Assembly: GCF_013149805.1 (NCBI RefSeq)
Contig: NZ_JABEZT010000001.1
Coordinates: forward strand, 434,001-498,000
Reading direction: 5' to 3'
Length of the DNA stretch: 64,000 nucleotides
Source of the DNA: Isoptericola chiayiensis
GTDB lineage: Bacteria; Actinomycetota; Actinomycetes; Actinomycetales; Cellulomonadaceae
Shown here: one piece after another, positions 8,925 through 17,947 of the stretch
How positions within the stretch are numbered: the first letter of the stretch is position 1
Layout: every line of letters begins with the position of its first letter
Made by a program: the position numbers and the translations under genes
The notes under the pieces: generated by a model
What the model saw: the letters and a program-made list of their open reading frames with translations, nothing else
Databases searched by the model: none
Told to the model about the DNA's origin: nothing

Positions 8925-9527
8925 GTGCCGCGACGTGCGATGCCTGGACGCGGGTTCGCCACGGGTGGGCTGGCCGGGCTGGTCTCGGTGCTGGTCGTGC
9001 TGCTGGTGGCGGCGCGGATCGGACGTCGGCTCGACGAACCGGGCGTGTGGGTGGGGATCGCCGTGCTGGTGACGGTGGCGGTCCTCGCGGTGCTGGGCTG
9101 GTTCGGCTTCACCAGCGCCAGGGTCCGCGGCCAGGTCCGGCGCGTCGAGCGGTACCGGCCGGGGGTGCCGCTGGTGGTCGGGCGTCCGACGACGGCACTG
9201 ACGGCCGAGGCGCGGTCGTTGCGTGCCGGGACGCGCGGCCTGCCCCCGGACTGTCCCGACCGGGAGCACGTGGTGTACGCGTTCGGCCCGGACCGCGTCG
9301 AGCTGTGGGTGCGCGGGGACGACTCTCCGCGCTGGTGGGTGACGCTGCCGGCGCCGGTCGCCACGGGCACCGCCCGCCCCGGGAGCCGGGAGCTGACCGC
9401 CCTGACCATCCGCGACGCGGCGGCGCGGCTGCAGCTCGTGCCGACGTCGCACGAGGCGCGCGCCTGGCCGTCGGCGGCGCACCGGGAGGCCGCCGTCGTG
9501 CGTGCGCAGGAGCTGCTGGTGCGGTGA
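8925..9527 (+). CDS. Hypothetical two-helix membrane protein
   Basis: A 200-residue protein I do not recognise. Two hydrophobic helices lie near residues 15-29 ([14 protein letters not shown]) and 38-56 ([18 protein letters not shown]). A soluble domain follows with no catalytic motif. The GTG at 8925 is chosen because GGAAGGAG lies seven bases upstream. It is divergent from thyA. A small membrane-anchored accessory protein is the most that can be said. Confidence 0.6.
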   Translation: MPRRAMPGRGFATGGLAGLVSVLVVLLVAARIGRRLDEPGVWVGIAVLVTVAVLAVLGWFGFTSARVRGQVRRVERYRPGVPLVVGRPTTALTAEARSLRAGTRGLPPDCPDREHVVYAFGPDRVELWVRGDDSPRWWVTLPAPVATGTARPGSRELTALTIRDAAARLQLVPTSHEARAWPSAAHREAAVVRAQELLVR

Positions 9528-9531
9528 GGCC

Positions 9532-9846
9532 CTAGTCGTCGGCGCCGTGCCGGGGGCGATGGTCGAGCTCGACGGGCTCGTCCGACCGGGTGAGCGGGTC
9601 GTCGCGGAAGTGGGCGCCCTGCTCGACGGGGCGGTGGCCCGCCTCGGTGCCGCTGTCGGGAGCGTCGCCGTCGTCGTCCGAGCCGCTGTCGGGAGCGTCC
9701 TCGGCGGCCGCGACGTCCGGACCGGTGGCCCAGTCGCGGTCGGGGTGCGGGTCGCCGTCGCCCTCGGCCGCCGGCACGGCGCCGTCGTCCAGCTCCTCGG
9801 GCAGGATCTTGCCGGAGCCGAAGTCGGACTTGTCCCGTGTGCTCAT
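9532..9846 (-). CDS. Small acidic hypothetical protein
   Basis: A 104-residue, strongly acidic and probably disordered protein starting [20 protein letters not shown]. It has repeated Asp/Ser-rich stretches and ends HRPRHGADD. The ATG at 9846 is preceded closely by AGGGG. No fold or function is recognised. It converges on the preceding membrane protein with four bases between the stop codons. Confidence 0.5.
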   Translation of the reverse strand: MSTRDKSDFGSGKILPEELDDGAVPAAEGDGDPHPDRDWATGPDVAAAEDAPDSGSDDDGDAPDSGTEAGHRPVEQGAHFRDDPLTRSDEPVELDHRPRHGADD

Positions 9847-9982
9847 CCCCTGATCGTGGCACCGTCGAGGCCCGCTCGCGCGGCGTGCGCGGCCCGCGGG
9901 CCCGCCGTCGGACCTGCAGCCGCGCGCCGCCCGCCACCCCTCGCGCTCATGGTGCGGGCCGGTCGGTGGGAGGATCGGGGGC

Positions 9983-10453
9983 ATGACCGACCAGAACCTC
10001 ACCGAGGAAGCCCCCGCCGCCGTCACCCCGACGCCCACCGACCCGCTGTGGGTGGAGCGCACCGGCACCCGCACCTACCGCGGGTACACGGCCCGGGGCG
10101 CGAGCGTCGAGATCGGGCCGGCCTCGGCGGGCGCCGTCTTCACCCCGGGCGAGCTGCTGAAGATCGCGCTGGCCGCGTGCGCGGGCATGTCCAGCGACAC
10201 CAAGTTCGCGCGCGTGCTCGGCGACGACTACGAGACCACCATCCGGGTCGAGGACCCCAAGGACATGGCCGAGGACCTGTACCCGGTGCTCACCGAGAAG
10301 TTCGAGATCGACCTGTCCGGCCTGGACGACAAGACCCGCGAGAAGACGCTGCTGCTGGCCCAGCGGTCGATCGACCGCGCCTGCACCGTCGGACGCACGC
10401 TCAAGGCCGGCGCCGAGGTGCCGCCCGCGGAGTTCCACCAGCCGGAGTCCTGA
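9983..10453 (+). CDS. OsmC-family protein
   Basis: A 156-residue OsmC/Ohr-type protein, a family that reduces organic hydroperoxides with a cysteine pair. Both conserved cysteines are visible, in ALAACAGM and in RACTVGRTL, at the expected separation. The ATG at 9983 follows GGGAGGATCGGGG. Three bases separate its stop from the next gene, so the two are probably cotranscribed. It acts in the cytoplasm; the physiological substrate is not determined. Confidence 0.85.
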   Translation: MTDQNLTEEAPAAVTPTPTDPLWVERTGTRTYRGYTARGASVEIGPASAGAVFTPGELLKIALAACAGMSSDTKFARVLGDDYETTIRVEDPKDMAEDLYPVLTEKFEIDLSGLDDKTREKTLLLAQRSIDRACTVGRTLKAGAEVPPAEFHQPES

Positions 10454-10456
10454 CCG

Positions 10457-10933
10457 GTGGCCGCCTACCGGGTCGAGGTCGCACGGGTCGTGTCCGTGCC
10501 GGCGAGCGTCGCCTTCGCGTGGGTCGCCGACCCGCGCACGCATCCCCGGTTCATCCCGCTGACGCACCTCGTGCCGGAGCCGACGGCGCCCCTCGGGCCG
10601 GGCGACGAGTTCACCATGGTCAGCGGCCCCGGTGTGCGCCGCGGGCTGCCCGGGTTCGCGGACACCATGGTGATCACGACCGAGGAGCCACCGACGGCCG
10701 GACGGGTCGGGCGCAGCGCGGTGCGCAAGGTGGGCCCGTACCTGGTCGGGGAGGCGGGGTTCGACGTCGTCGCGGTCGACGAGCACCGCTCGCGCGTCGT
10801 GTGGTGGGAGGAGGCCCGGTTCGCCGGTCCGTGGCCGCGCCGCCTCAACGAGCGCGCCGTCGGGCTGTTCCTGCGCGGCATGATGCACCTGTCGCTGCAC
10901 CGTCTGGCTCGCCTCCTGCGGCGGCATCGGTAG
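10457..10933 (+). CDS. SRPBCC-family protein
   Basis: A 158-residue START/polyketide-cyclase-like protein. The N-terminal VSVPASVAFAWVADPRTHPRF is the typical first strand and helix of the SRPBCC fold, and the long C-terminal helix (RRLNERAVGLFLRGMMH) closes the hydrophobic pocket. These proteins bind or transform small hydrophobic ligands. The GTG start lies three bases after the OsmC stop. Confidence 0.75.
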   Translation: MAAYRVEVARVVSVPASVAFAWVADPRTHPRFIPLTHLVPEPTAPLGPGDEFTMVSGPGVRRGLPGFADTMVITTEEPPTAGRVGRSAVRKVGPYLVGEAGFDVVAVDEHRSRVVWWEEARFAGPWPRRLNERAVGLFLRGMMHLSLHRLARLLRRHR

Positions 10934-10943
10934 AGTCGCGGAC

Positions 10944-11798
10944 GTGACGCTGCACGACGACGGCCCGCCCGGCGGGCGCACCGGTGCCGGCCCTGCGGAC
11001 GCGAGGCAGGAGCTCGAGTCCTGGACCCGCTACCGCCCCACGCCCGTGCTCGACGCCCTGCTCACGAAGGCCGTGACCATCCCGTCGGCGGCGATCCACC
11101 GGCACGTCGACTCGGTGCGCCGCCGCAACCCCGAGGCCGACCCGGCGGGCGTCATCCGCATCCTGGAGAAGGAGTACCTGACGCTCGTGGCGACGGCCGG
11201 CGGGGCGGTCGGCGCGGCCGCCGCGGCTCCGGCCGTGGGCACGGGTGCCGCCGCAGCGCTGACCACCAGCGACATCGCGACGTTCTTCGCGTCGTCGGCC
11301 GCGTTCTCGCTGGCCGTCGCGGACGTGCACGGCGTCCCCATCGACGACGTGCAGCGCCGTCGCGCCCTGCTGCTGGCGTCCGTGCTCGGCGAGTCCGGGG
11401 CGCGCGACGTCGAGAAGGCCGCCGCCGGGTCGCAGCTCGCCTGGGGCAAGGTGCTGCTGACGTCGATGCCGCAGACCACGCTCAAGCGGGTCAACAAGGT
11501 GTTGACCCACCAGTTCCTGAAGAAGCAGCTCGCCAAGCAGGGCACGCTCGCGCTCGGCCGGATGATCCCGTTCGGCGTCGGTGCCGTGGTCGGTTTCGCC
11601 GGCGGCCGGGCGCTGGGGCACGGCGTCGTCGGGCAGTCCCGGTCGGCGTTCGGGGCACCCCCGGATCACTTCCCGCGGGTGATCGAGCAGCCGCCTGCGG
11701 CACTCGAGGAACCGGCGAAGCGTTCTGTGCGGGTCGGTCGGTTCCGGCGCCGAGGTTCTGCGGTCCCGCACGACGACGGCGGTACGGCGGACGCGTAG
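10944..11798 (+). CDS. EcsC-like hypothetical protein
   Basis: A 284-residue protein with a central Ala/Gly-rich hydrophobic region (GGAVGAAAAAPAVGTGAAAA) and the segment LAVADVHGVPIDD, reminiscent of EcsC-family proteins. The C-terminal part contains another glycine-rich hydrophobic stretch (GVGAVVGFAGGRALG) and a basic tail. The GTG at 10944 follows the SRPBCC stop by ten bases. The family has no firm biochemical role; membrane association is likely. Confidence 0.5.
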   Translation: MTLHDDGPPGGRTGAGPADARQELESWTRYRPTPVLDALLTKAVTIPSAAIHRHVDSVRRRNPEADPAGVIRILEKEYLTLVATAGGAVGAAAAAPAVGTGAAAALTTSDIATFFASSAAFSLAVADVHGVPIDDVQRRRALLLASVLGESGARDVEKAAAGSQLAWGKVLLTSMPQTTLKRVNKVLTHQFLKKQLAKQGTLALGRMIPFGVGAVVGFAGGRALGHGVVGQSRSAFGAPPDHFPRVIEQPPAALEEPAKRSVRVGRFRRRGSAVPHDDGGTADA

Positions 11799-11808
11799 TC
11801 TCTAAGCC

Positions 11809-13089
11809 GTGAGTACCTCACCGGAACAAGCCACCGTCGTCGACCCCGAGCTCGCCACCCGCCTGCCCGAGCTGCGCGAGCAGTACGCCGCGCTCCAGGC
11901 CCGTGGACTGTCTCTCGATCTGACCCGCGGCAAGCCGTCGGCCGAGCAGCTCGACCTGTCCGAACCGCTGCTGTCGCTGCCCGGCGAGGGCAACCATACC
12001 TCCGCCGCCGGGACGGACGTGCGCAACTACGGCGGGCTGACCGGGCTGCCGGAGCTGCGCGAGATCTTCGCCGAGCTGCTCGGTGTGCCCGTCGAGCAGC
12101 TCCTCGCCCAGGACAACGCCTCGCTGCGGCTGATGTACGACTGCGTGGTCCAGGCGATGCTGTTCGGCGTGCCCGGCGGTGAGCCGTGGTCCGCCACGGA
12201 CGGGCCGATCACGTTCCTGTGCCCGGTGCCCGGGTACGACCGGCACTTCGCGATCTGCGAGGAGCTGGGCATCCGGATGGTCACGGTGCCGATGACGCCC
12301 GACGGTCCCGACGCGGAGGCCGTGGCCGAGCTCGTCGCCGAGGACCCGTCGGTCAAGGGCATCTGGTGCGTGCCGACGTACGCCAACCCGGACGGCTCGG
12401 TGGTGTCCGAGGCCGTCGCGCGGCGTCTGGTGTCGATGCCGACGGCGGCGCCGGACTTCCGGATCTTCTGGGACAACGCCTACGCCGTGCACCACCTGAC
12501 CGAGCACGAGACCAAGTCGGCGAACGCGATCGACCTCGCCGACGAGGCGGGCAACCCCGACCGGGTGCTGATGTTCGCCTCGACGTCCAAGGTGACCTTC
12601 GCCGGCGCCGGGGTGTCGTTCCTGGCGTCGTCGCCGGCGAACATCGCCTGGTTCTCCGAGCACCTGTCGTTCCGGTCGATCGGGCCGGACAAGGTCAACC
12701 AGCTCCGGCACGCGCTGTTCTTCGGCGACGCCGCCGGGGTGCGGGCCCACATGGCGAAGCACCGGGCGATCCTGGCACCGAAGTTCGCGGCGGTGACCCG
12801 GATCCTCGCGGAGCGGCTCGGCGACCTCGGCGTGGCGACGTGGACCGACCCGGACGGCGGGTACTTCGTGTCCGTCGACGTGGTGCCGGGCACCGCCTCG
12901 CGCGTCGTGGAGCTGGCCGGTGAGGCGGGCATCAAGCTGACGCCCGCCGGGGCGACGTTCCCGTACGGCGAGGACCCGCGGAACGCCAACATCCGCCTGG
13001 CGCCGTCGATGCCCCCGCTGGACGAGGTCGAGGTCGCGATGGACGCCGTGGCGACCTGCATCCTGCTGGCGGCCGCCGAGTCCGCCTGA
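11809..13089 (+). CDS. Class I aminotransferase (AspT/MocR-type aspartate aminotransferase)
   Basis: A 426-residue PLP enzyme of the Aminotran_MocR type, the group containing the corynebacterial aspartate aminotransferase AspT. It has the DLTRGKPSAEQLDL opening, DNASLRLMYD at the cofactor-binding site, WCVPTYANPDG, WDNAYAVHHL, and the lysine that forms the Schiff base in FASTSKVTFAGAG. It probably interconverts aspartate and 2-oxoglutarate with oxaloacetate and glutamate. The GTG at 11809 fits the family N-terminus. The gene is followed by a 16-bp palindrome. Confidence 0.85.
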   Translation: MSTSPEQATVVDPELATRLPELREQYAALQARGLSLDLTRGKPSAEQLDLSEPLLSLPGEGNHTSAAGTDVRNYGGLTGLPELREIFAELLGVPVEQLLAQDNASLRLMYDCVVQAMLFGVPGGEPWSATDGPITFLCPVPGYDRHFAICEELGIRMVTVPMTPDGPDAEAVAELVAEDPSVKGIWCVPTYANPDGSVVSEAVARRLVSMPTAAPDFRIFWDNAYAVHHLTEHETKSANAIDLADEAGNPDRVLMFASTSKVTFAGAGVSFLASSPANIAWFSEHLSFRSIGPDKVNQLRHALFFGDAAGVRAHMAKHRAILAPKFAAVTRILAERLGDLGVATWTDPDGGYFVSVDVVPGTASRVVELAGEAGIKLTPAGATFPYGEDPRNANIRLAPSMPPLDEVEVAMDAVATCILLAAAESA

Positions 13090-13097
13090 CTCCCAAC

Positions 13098-13169
13098 GCT
13101 GTGGGCGCACTTCGTGGCCCGATTTGTCGTTTCTGCGGCTTTTCTAGCCCCAGGAAGTGCGCCCACAGC
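13098..13169. repeat. GTGGGCGCAC palindrome, copy 1
   Basis: Perfect 16-base arms GCTGTGGGCGCACTTC at 13098-13113 and its inverse at 13154-13169 enclose about 40 bases. The inner flanks (TGGCCC and its mirror) extend the similarity. It begins nine bases after the aminotransferase stop, so it could act as a transcript end. The remaining 178 bases to the next gene hold a TACGAT -10-like site at 13240 and nothing else recognisable. Confidence 0.9.
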
Positions 13170-13347
13170 ATCCGGGGTGGCGTCGGCCACAGCACAGAAC
13201 CTTCCCCGAGCCTCTCCCAGGGCTGCACGGTCGCCCTCCTACGATGAAGGCTTCGCCCGCGGCCGACGCCGGAACCGCAGCAGCACGGCAGCGACAGCCG
13301 ACGGGTGACGCGGGCGCGTCCTGACCCTACGCACCACGGAGGCGCCC

Positions 13348-14397
13348 GTGACCGCGACCAGCCCTCCCCCGACCGAGCAGCGCGACGGCGCGCCCGCCCA
13401 GGAACCCGAGCCCACCCGGCTCTCGATCACCCAGATCGTCGCCAGCGCGCTCGCGGCTGTCTCCACCACCGTCGCGCTGTCGTTCTTCGGCATCGCCGGG
13501 ACGATCATCGGCGCCGGCGTGGCCAGCGTCCTGACCGTCGTCGCGAACTTCCTCTACACCCGCTCGATCGAGAAGACGCACGCCCAGCTCAAGCCCGTCG
13601 TCGGGCAGATCAAGCGACCGCGCTCAGCACAGGCGGGGCCCGACGGCGGCACGTCGGTGCCGCTCGACGGCGGGGCGACGGCGGCGCTCGAGACCACCCG
13701 CGGCGGCACCCGCGTCGAGGCGGGCGCCGGGGAGAACTCCCCCGGCGAGGCCGCAGGTGACCCGGGCACGGCGGCGGACGGCGTGGACGATTCCGAGGCA
13801 CTGCCGCACAACCGCTGGCTGCGGATGATCCGCCGGCACGGCAAGGTGCGGGTGCTGGCGGCCTCCGCGGCGGTCGTGTTCGTGGCCGTGATGGGCGTGG
13901 TGCTGGCCGTCGAGCTGCTGATCGGCAAGCCGCTGGCGGATGCGGTCCAGGGTCAGGACGGTTCGGGGACCAGCATCAGCCGGACCGTCGGATCGGACCG
14001 TTCGGCATCGTCCAGCAGCACGGACGACGGCGACGGGGTCGACCGGGCCGGTCGGAGCTCCACCGGCACGGACGAGGACCAGGGTGCCTCGGACGGCGAG
14101 CAGGCCGGCAGCACCGGGACTGGGACCGACGGCTCCGAGAGCTCGGACGACTCCGAGACCTCCGAGCCCACGACGGACCCGACGCCGGAGCCGACCGAGC
14201 CCACCGATCCTTCTGAGCCGACGTCACCGACGGAGCCCACGGAGCCCACCGCTCCCGAGACTCCCGAGACGGGCGGGTCGGACGGTTCGACGGAGGGGTC
14301 CGGCGGCGTCACGAGCCCCGGCTCGGGATCCGGGTCGACCGGCACGGTCGGCGGCACGGAGTCCTCGTCGGGCGAGAGCTCGTCGAGCACCGACTGA
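13348..14397 (+). CDS. Membrane protein with long acidic Ser/Thr/Pro-rich tail
   Basis: A 349-residue protein not assigned to a family. Hydrophobic segments at about residues 28-70 (two adjacent helices) and 170-192 (VLAASAAVVFVAVMGVVLAVE) suggest three membrane spans. The last 150 residues are Ser/Thr/Pro/Glu-rich with repeated TEPT and PTEPT units, probably an extended wall-spanning tail outside the membrane. GGAGG precedes the GTG at 13348. A strong terminator follows. Confidence 0.65.
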   Translation: MTATSPPPTEQRDGAPAQEPEPTRLSITQIVASALAAVSTTVALSFFGIAGTIIGAGVASVLTVVANFLYTRSIEKTHAQLKPVVGQIKRPRSAQAGPDGGTSVPLDGGATAALETTRGGTRVEAGAGENSPGEAAGDPGTAADGVDDSEALPHNRWLRMIRRHGKVRVLAASAAVVFVAVMGVVLAVELLIGKPLADAVQGQDGSGTSISRTVGSDRSASSSSTDDGDGVDRAGRSSTGTDEDQGASDGEQAGSTGTGTDGSESSDDSETSEPTTDPTPEPTEPTDPSEPTSPTEPTEPTAPETPETGGSDGSTEGSGGVTSPGSGSGSTGTVGGTESSSGESSSSTD

Positions 14398-14427
14398 TCG
14401 CACCCCTCCCCGATGTGGGTGTGAAAG

Positions 14428-14471
14428 ATGGCCCGTGACGTCCGGAAGACCGGACGTCACGGGCCATTTTT
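14428..14471 (+). terminator. Rho-independent terminator
   Basis: An 18-bp perfect stem (ATGGCCCGTGACGTCCGG at 14428-14445 against 14450-14467) with a four-base loop is followed by a run of five T. It lies 30 bases after the stop of the tailed membrane protein and would also meet transcripts from the convergent ABC importer operon. Confidence 0.9.
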
Positions 14472-14518
14472 CGTGCCCTCCACGCCTGCAGGGGCGTGGC
14501 GGGCGAGGACGGAGTCCG

Positions 14519-15307
14519 TCAGCCGCCGAGGACGGCCTTGAGGAACTCCTTGGTCCGCTCGTGGGAGGGGTTGGTGAACATCGTCTCGGGGTCAGCCTCC
14601 TCGACGATCTGCCCCTTGTCGAACATGAGCACACGGTCCGACACCTCGCGGGCGAACTGCATCTCGTGCGTGACCAGGAGCATCGTGATGTCGGTGGTCT
14701 CGGCGATCTCGCGGAGCACGTCGAGGACGTCCGCGACGATCTCGGGGTCGAGCGCCGAGGTGACCTCGTCCAGCAGCAGGATCTCCGGGTCCATCGCCAG
14801 CGCGCGGGCGATCGCCACGCGCTGCTGCTGACCACCGGAGAGCTGGTTGGTGTTGAAGTCCCGCTTCTCGGACATGCCGACCTTCTCGAGCAGCCGTTCG
14901 GCGTCCGCGATCGCTTCGGCCTTGGACTTGCCCAGGACGTGCACCGGCGACTCGATGATGTTCTCGAGCACCGTCATGTTCGGGAAGAGGTTGAACTGCT
15001 GGAAGACCATCCCCACGCGGTTGCGCACCACACGGCGGCGCTTCTCCGGGACGGCGACCCACTTCTCACCCTTGTACTCGTGGGTGTACGGGTCGCCGTC
15101 GATGAGGATGAGACCGCCGCTGAGCTCCTCGAGCGTCATCAGCAGCCGGAGGATCGTGGTCTTGCCCGATCCCGACGGACCGATGAGCGTGATCCGCTGG
15201 CCCTGCGGGACGGAGAAGTTCAGCCCGTCCAGCACGACGTTGTCGCCGAAACGCTTGGTGACGTCCCGGAACTCGATGGCGGGCACGTCGCCCGAGGTGT
15301 TGGTCAT
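14519..15307 (-). CDS. ehuA: Polar amino acid/ectoine-type ABC transporter ATPase
   Basis: A 262-residue ABC ATPase of the GlnQ/EhuA group. Walker A is GPSGSGKTT, Q-loop FQQFNLFPNMTVLENI, signature LSGGQQQR, Walker B ILLLDEVTSALDP, H-loop LLVTHEM. The ATG at 15307 is used; a TTG start at 15343 would overlap the permease. It is the last gene of an operon of binding protein, two permeases and ATPase, all on the minus strand. Ectoine/hydroxyectoine uptake (Ehu) is a reasonable guess from gene order and subunit type, but other polar amino acids are possible. Confidence 0.8.
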   Translation of the reverse strand: MTNTSGDVPAIEFRDVTKRFGDNVVLDGLNFSVPQGQRITLIGPSGSGKTTILRLLMTLEELSGGLILIDGDPYTHEYKGEKWVAVPEKRRRVVRNRVGMVFQQFNLFPNMTVLENIIESPVHVLGKSKAEAIADAERLLEKVGMSEKRDFNTNQLSGGQQQRVAIARALAMDPEILLLDEVTSALDPEIVADVLDVLREIAETTDITMLLVTHEMQFAREVSDRVLMFDKGQIVEEADPETMFTNPSHERTKEFLKAVLGG

Positions 15308-15335
15308 GGTCTGGCTCTCTGCGGAGTGGGTCGGG

Positions 15336-15983
15336 TCAGGCAAGGCGGATCTCCATCCTGCGCACCAGCAACGAGGTTGGGTAGCTCACCGCGAGGAAGA
15401 GCAGACCGACCATCGTCAGCGCCTCGATGTACGAGAACGTGTTGGCACCGTAGTCCTGGCCCGCCTTGTACATCTCCGTCACGGAGATGGCGAAGAGGAA
15501 CGGCGTCTCCTTGAACATGGAGATCGCGTAGTTCCCCAGGCCGGGCAACGTGTTGCGGATGGCCTGCGGCAGGATCACCGCGCGCCAGGTCCGGCCCTTC
15601 GACATGTTCAGGGCCGTGGCGGCCTCCCACTGTCCCTTCGGGACCGCCTCGATGCCGGCGCGGTACACCTCGGACATGTACGTCGCGTAGTGCACGCCGA
15701 GCACGACGAACCCGACCACGTAGCCGGGCACGGCCGTCAGCAGCAGGTAGACGAACACGAGCTGGACCAGCACCGGAGTCATCCGGATGAAGTCCACGAG
15801 GAACTTCAGGGGCGTGGTCAGCCACTTGCTCGGCGTCCGCATCGCCAGGGCGATGAAGAGACCGAGGACCGAGGCGATGATCATGCCGAGCACGGTGATC
15901 TGGATCGTGACCCAGAGACCCGCGAGCAGGTCGGGAAGCACCTCCCAGGCGCGTTCCCAGTCCCAGATGCTGTCGTCGTTCAC
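15336..15983 (-). CDS. ehuD: Amino-acid ABC transporter permease (EhuD-like)
   Basis: A 215-residue HisM/GlnP-type permease with about five transmembrane helices. The EAA loop that contacts the ATPase is SKGRTWRAVILPQAIRNTLP, preceded by the family segment VYRAGIEAVPKGQWEAA. The ATG overlaps the end of the other permease by four bases, so translation is coupled. It forms a heteromeric channel with that neighbour. Confidence 0.85.
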   Translation of the reverse strand: MNDDSIWDWERAWEVLPDLLAGLWVTIQITVLGMIIASVLGLFIALAMRTPSKWLTTPLKFLVDFIRMTPVLVQLVFVYLLLTAVPGYVVGFVVLGVHYATYMSEVYRAGIEAVPKGQWEAATALNMSKGRTWRAVILPQAIRNTLPGLGNYAISMFKETPFLFAISVTEMYKAGQDYGANTFSYIEALTMVGLLFLAVSYPTSLLVRRMEIRLA

Positions 15984-16738
15984 GCAGCACCACCCCCCGC
16001 GGGCATCTGCGTGTTCGCCAGCCGCGGGTTGGTCGGCGGCTTGAGGCTGAACGTCTCACGCAACGTCGGCCGGGTTCCGCGACCCAGGCGCCGCTTGGCA
16101 CGCTCCTCGAGAATGTTCATCCCCCAGGTCAGCAGGTAGGCGATGATGAAGTAGACGATCAGGCCGGCGGTGTAGCTGAAGAACGTGTCCGCCGTGGCCC
16201 GCCGCAGCTCGACGGTCCAGAAGTTCACGTCCTGCAGGGTGATGTAGTAGGCCAGCGCCGAACCCTTGACGAGCTGGATCAGCAGGTTCGCCAGCATCGG
16301 GATCATCAGTGCCCAGGCCTGCGGGAAGATGACCCGGCGCACCTTGTGGAACCAGGTCATGTTCAACGCCGTCGCGGCCTCCCACTGGCCTTGCGGCACG
16401 GAGGCGATCGAACCGCGGACCACCTCGGACGCGTAGGCGCCGTAGTTGAGACCGAGGGCCACGATCGCCACGGCGAGCGCTTCCATCTTGAAGCCGAAGA
16501 CCGGCAGCACGTAGAAGAGCCAGAAGAGCTGGACCACCAGCGACGTGCCGCGGAAGAACTCCACGATCACGCGGGACGGCCCGCGCACCCAGAGGGACTG
16601 GGTGCGCGAGCCGAACCCGAGCACGACGGCGATGACGATGGCGAGGAGAGCCCCGCCGAGTGTCATCTCCAGGGTGACCAGAACTGCATCGCCGAGGGCT
16701 GGAAGCCTGTCGATGAGCTCCTGGATGTCATCCGTCAT
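15980..16738 (-). CDS. ehuC: Amino-acid ABC transporter permease (EhuC-like)
   Basis: A 252-residue permease of the same family as its neighbour, with VVRGSIASVPQGQWEAA and the EAA loop WFHKVRRVIFPQAWALMIP. About five helices are present, and a C-terminal extension of some 35 residues ends MPAGGGAA. The ATG at 16738 lies four bases after the binding-protein stop. Confidence 0.85.
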   Translation of the reverse strand: MTDDIQELIDRLPALGDAVLVTLEMTLGGALLAIVIAVVLGFGSRTQSLWVRGPSRVIVEFFRGTSLVVQLFWLFYVLPVFGFKMEALAVAIVALGLNYGAYASEVVRGSIASVPQGQWEAATALNMTWFHKVRRVIFPQAWALMIPMLANLLIQLVKGSALAYYITLQDVNFWTVELRRATADTFFSYTAGLIVYFIIAYLLTWGMNILEERAKRRLGRGTRPTLRETFSLKPPTNPRLANTQMPAGGGAA

Positions 16739-16742
16739 GCGT

Positions 16743-17705
16743 TCAGTAGTCCATGCCCAGCTCGTCGGCGAGGTCGGACAGGTCCTGGTCCGGGTCGCAC
16801 AGCTGCTCGGCGGTCAGGCCGCTGGGCGGGAACTCGGCGGCGCTGAAGCCGAACGGCTCCATGATCTCGAGCCAGGCGGCCTCGTCCTCCAGGTAGGTGG
16901 CGAGCTGCTCGTTGTAGGCGTCGAGCAGCTCGGTGTCGTCCTGGCGGAAGACCTCGGCGCCGGCACCGATCTGCGGCTCACCGTTGATGGTGGCGGTGAA
17001 GGCCTCGGTCGCCTCGACGGGCTGGTCGGTCTCCTCGGCCAGGGCGCGCAGGGAGATGCCGGTCAGCGCGTAGGCGTCGGCACGGCCGGACACCACGGCG
17101 TCCAGGCCCGCCTGGCGGTCCGGGACCTCCATGGCGTCGACGTCGGTCTCCTCGGCGTAGCCGGCCTCGATGGCACCGGAGGTGACGGCCAGCGTCAGGC
17201 CGCTGCCCTCGACCGACTGCCAGTCGGTCAGGCCCTCGGGGTTGCCCTCGGGGACGAGGAAGGCGGTGGTGTACATGATGGTCGGGTCGGCGAAGGCGAC
17301 CTCTTCGCAGCGCTCCGGCAGGATCGACATGCCGGCGCTCACGGCGTCGAACCGGTCGGCGTTGACGCCGGGGATGAGAGCACCCCACTCGACCTGGGTA
17401 CCGGTGACCTCGCCGATGCCGAGCTCGCCGTAGATGGCGCGGCCCAGCTCGATGGTCGCACCGGTCAGCTCGCCGTCCTCCTCGTAGGAGTAGGGCACCT
17501 CACCGAAGAAGCCGACGTTGATCGAGCCGGCGTCCTGCAGGTCGGCCAGGGTCGACATGGACTCGCTGTCGCCGCTGTCGCCGCTGTCGCCGTCGCTCGA
17601 ACCGCCGTCGTCGACGCTCGAGCAGGCGGTCAGGGCGGTCAGAGCAAGTACAGAGCCGGCCGCGGCCAGTGCGCGGCGGCGATTCGTGGTCCGGATGGAC
17701 TGCAC
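16743..17705 (-). CDS. ehuB: Solute-binding lipoprotein (EhuB-like)
   Basis: A 320-residue extracellular binding protein. The signal peptide ends in a lipobox, LTALTACSS, so Cys28 would be lipidated, and an acidic Ser/Asp linker follows. The SBP_bac_3 core shows INVGFFGEVPYSY, FDAVSAGMSILPERC and VVSGRADAYALTG. The GTG at 17705 follows GGAAGGGAGACC. It captures the solute for the two permeases downstream. Polar amino acid or ectoine specificity is inferred from the operon, not from pocket residues. Confidence 0.82.
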   Translation of the reverse strand: MQSIRTTNRRRALAAAGSVLALTALTACSSVDDGGSSDGDSGDSGDSESMSTLADLQDAGSINVGFFGEVPYSYEEDGELTGATIELGRAIYGELGIGEVTGTQVEWGALIPGVNADRFDAVSAGMSILPERCEEVAFADPTIMYTTAFLVPEGNPEGLTDWQSVEGSGLTLAVTSGAIEAGYAEETDVDAMEVPDRQAGLDAVVSGRADAYALTGISLRALAEETDQPVEATEAFTATINGEPQIGAGAEVFRQDDTELLDAYNEQLATYLEDEAAWLEIMEPFGFSAAEFPPSGLTAEQLCDPDQDLSDLADELGMDY

Positions 17706-17771
17706 GGGGTCTCCCTTCCGTCGCCCCGGACGACTGAGAGGCCGCGGGGCTGGATGTGCGGACGATCCGTT

Positions 17772-17801
17772 ACGTTAGCGGTGTTCCGGACGCTCCGACA
17801 A
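17772..17801 (-). promoter_or_regulatory. Predicted promoter of the importer operon
   Basis: On the minus strand TTGTCG (17801-17796) and TAACGT (17777-17772) are separated by 18 bases, about 65 bases ahead of the binding-protein start. The FCD-type operator palindrome lies 20 bases upstream of the -35, so a bound regulator would cover the upstream region. Confidence 0.45.
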
Positions 17802-17820
17802 TGGGCGTGTCGTCGTGTCT

Positions 17821-17834
17821 GATTGTCTACAATC
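17821..17834. promoter_or_regulatory. Candidate GntR/FCD operator
   Basis: GATTGTCTACAATC is a perfect palindrome with six-base arms and a two-base centre. It closely matches the ATTGTATACAAT type of site used by FadR/VanR-group GntR regulators. It lies between the divergent importer operon and the GntR/FCD gene, so it is the obvious site for that protein. Confidence 0.65.
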
Positions 17835-17947
17835 GAGGAATCGGCGTGAACCCGCAGTTCGACGCGGCAGAATTCACCCCGCGACACGCGCCTGCAACAT
17901 TCCTCGTCGGCGATCGTTGTCAGGTCGTGACCTCGGAAGGAGCCTCG

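Noticed and set aside
14428-14471. GACGTCCGG palindrome as a member of the mini-palindrome families
   Set aside because: Its short loop and trailing T-run make it an ordinary rho-independent terminator.
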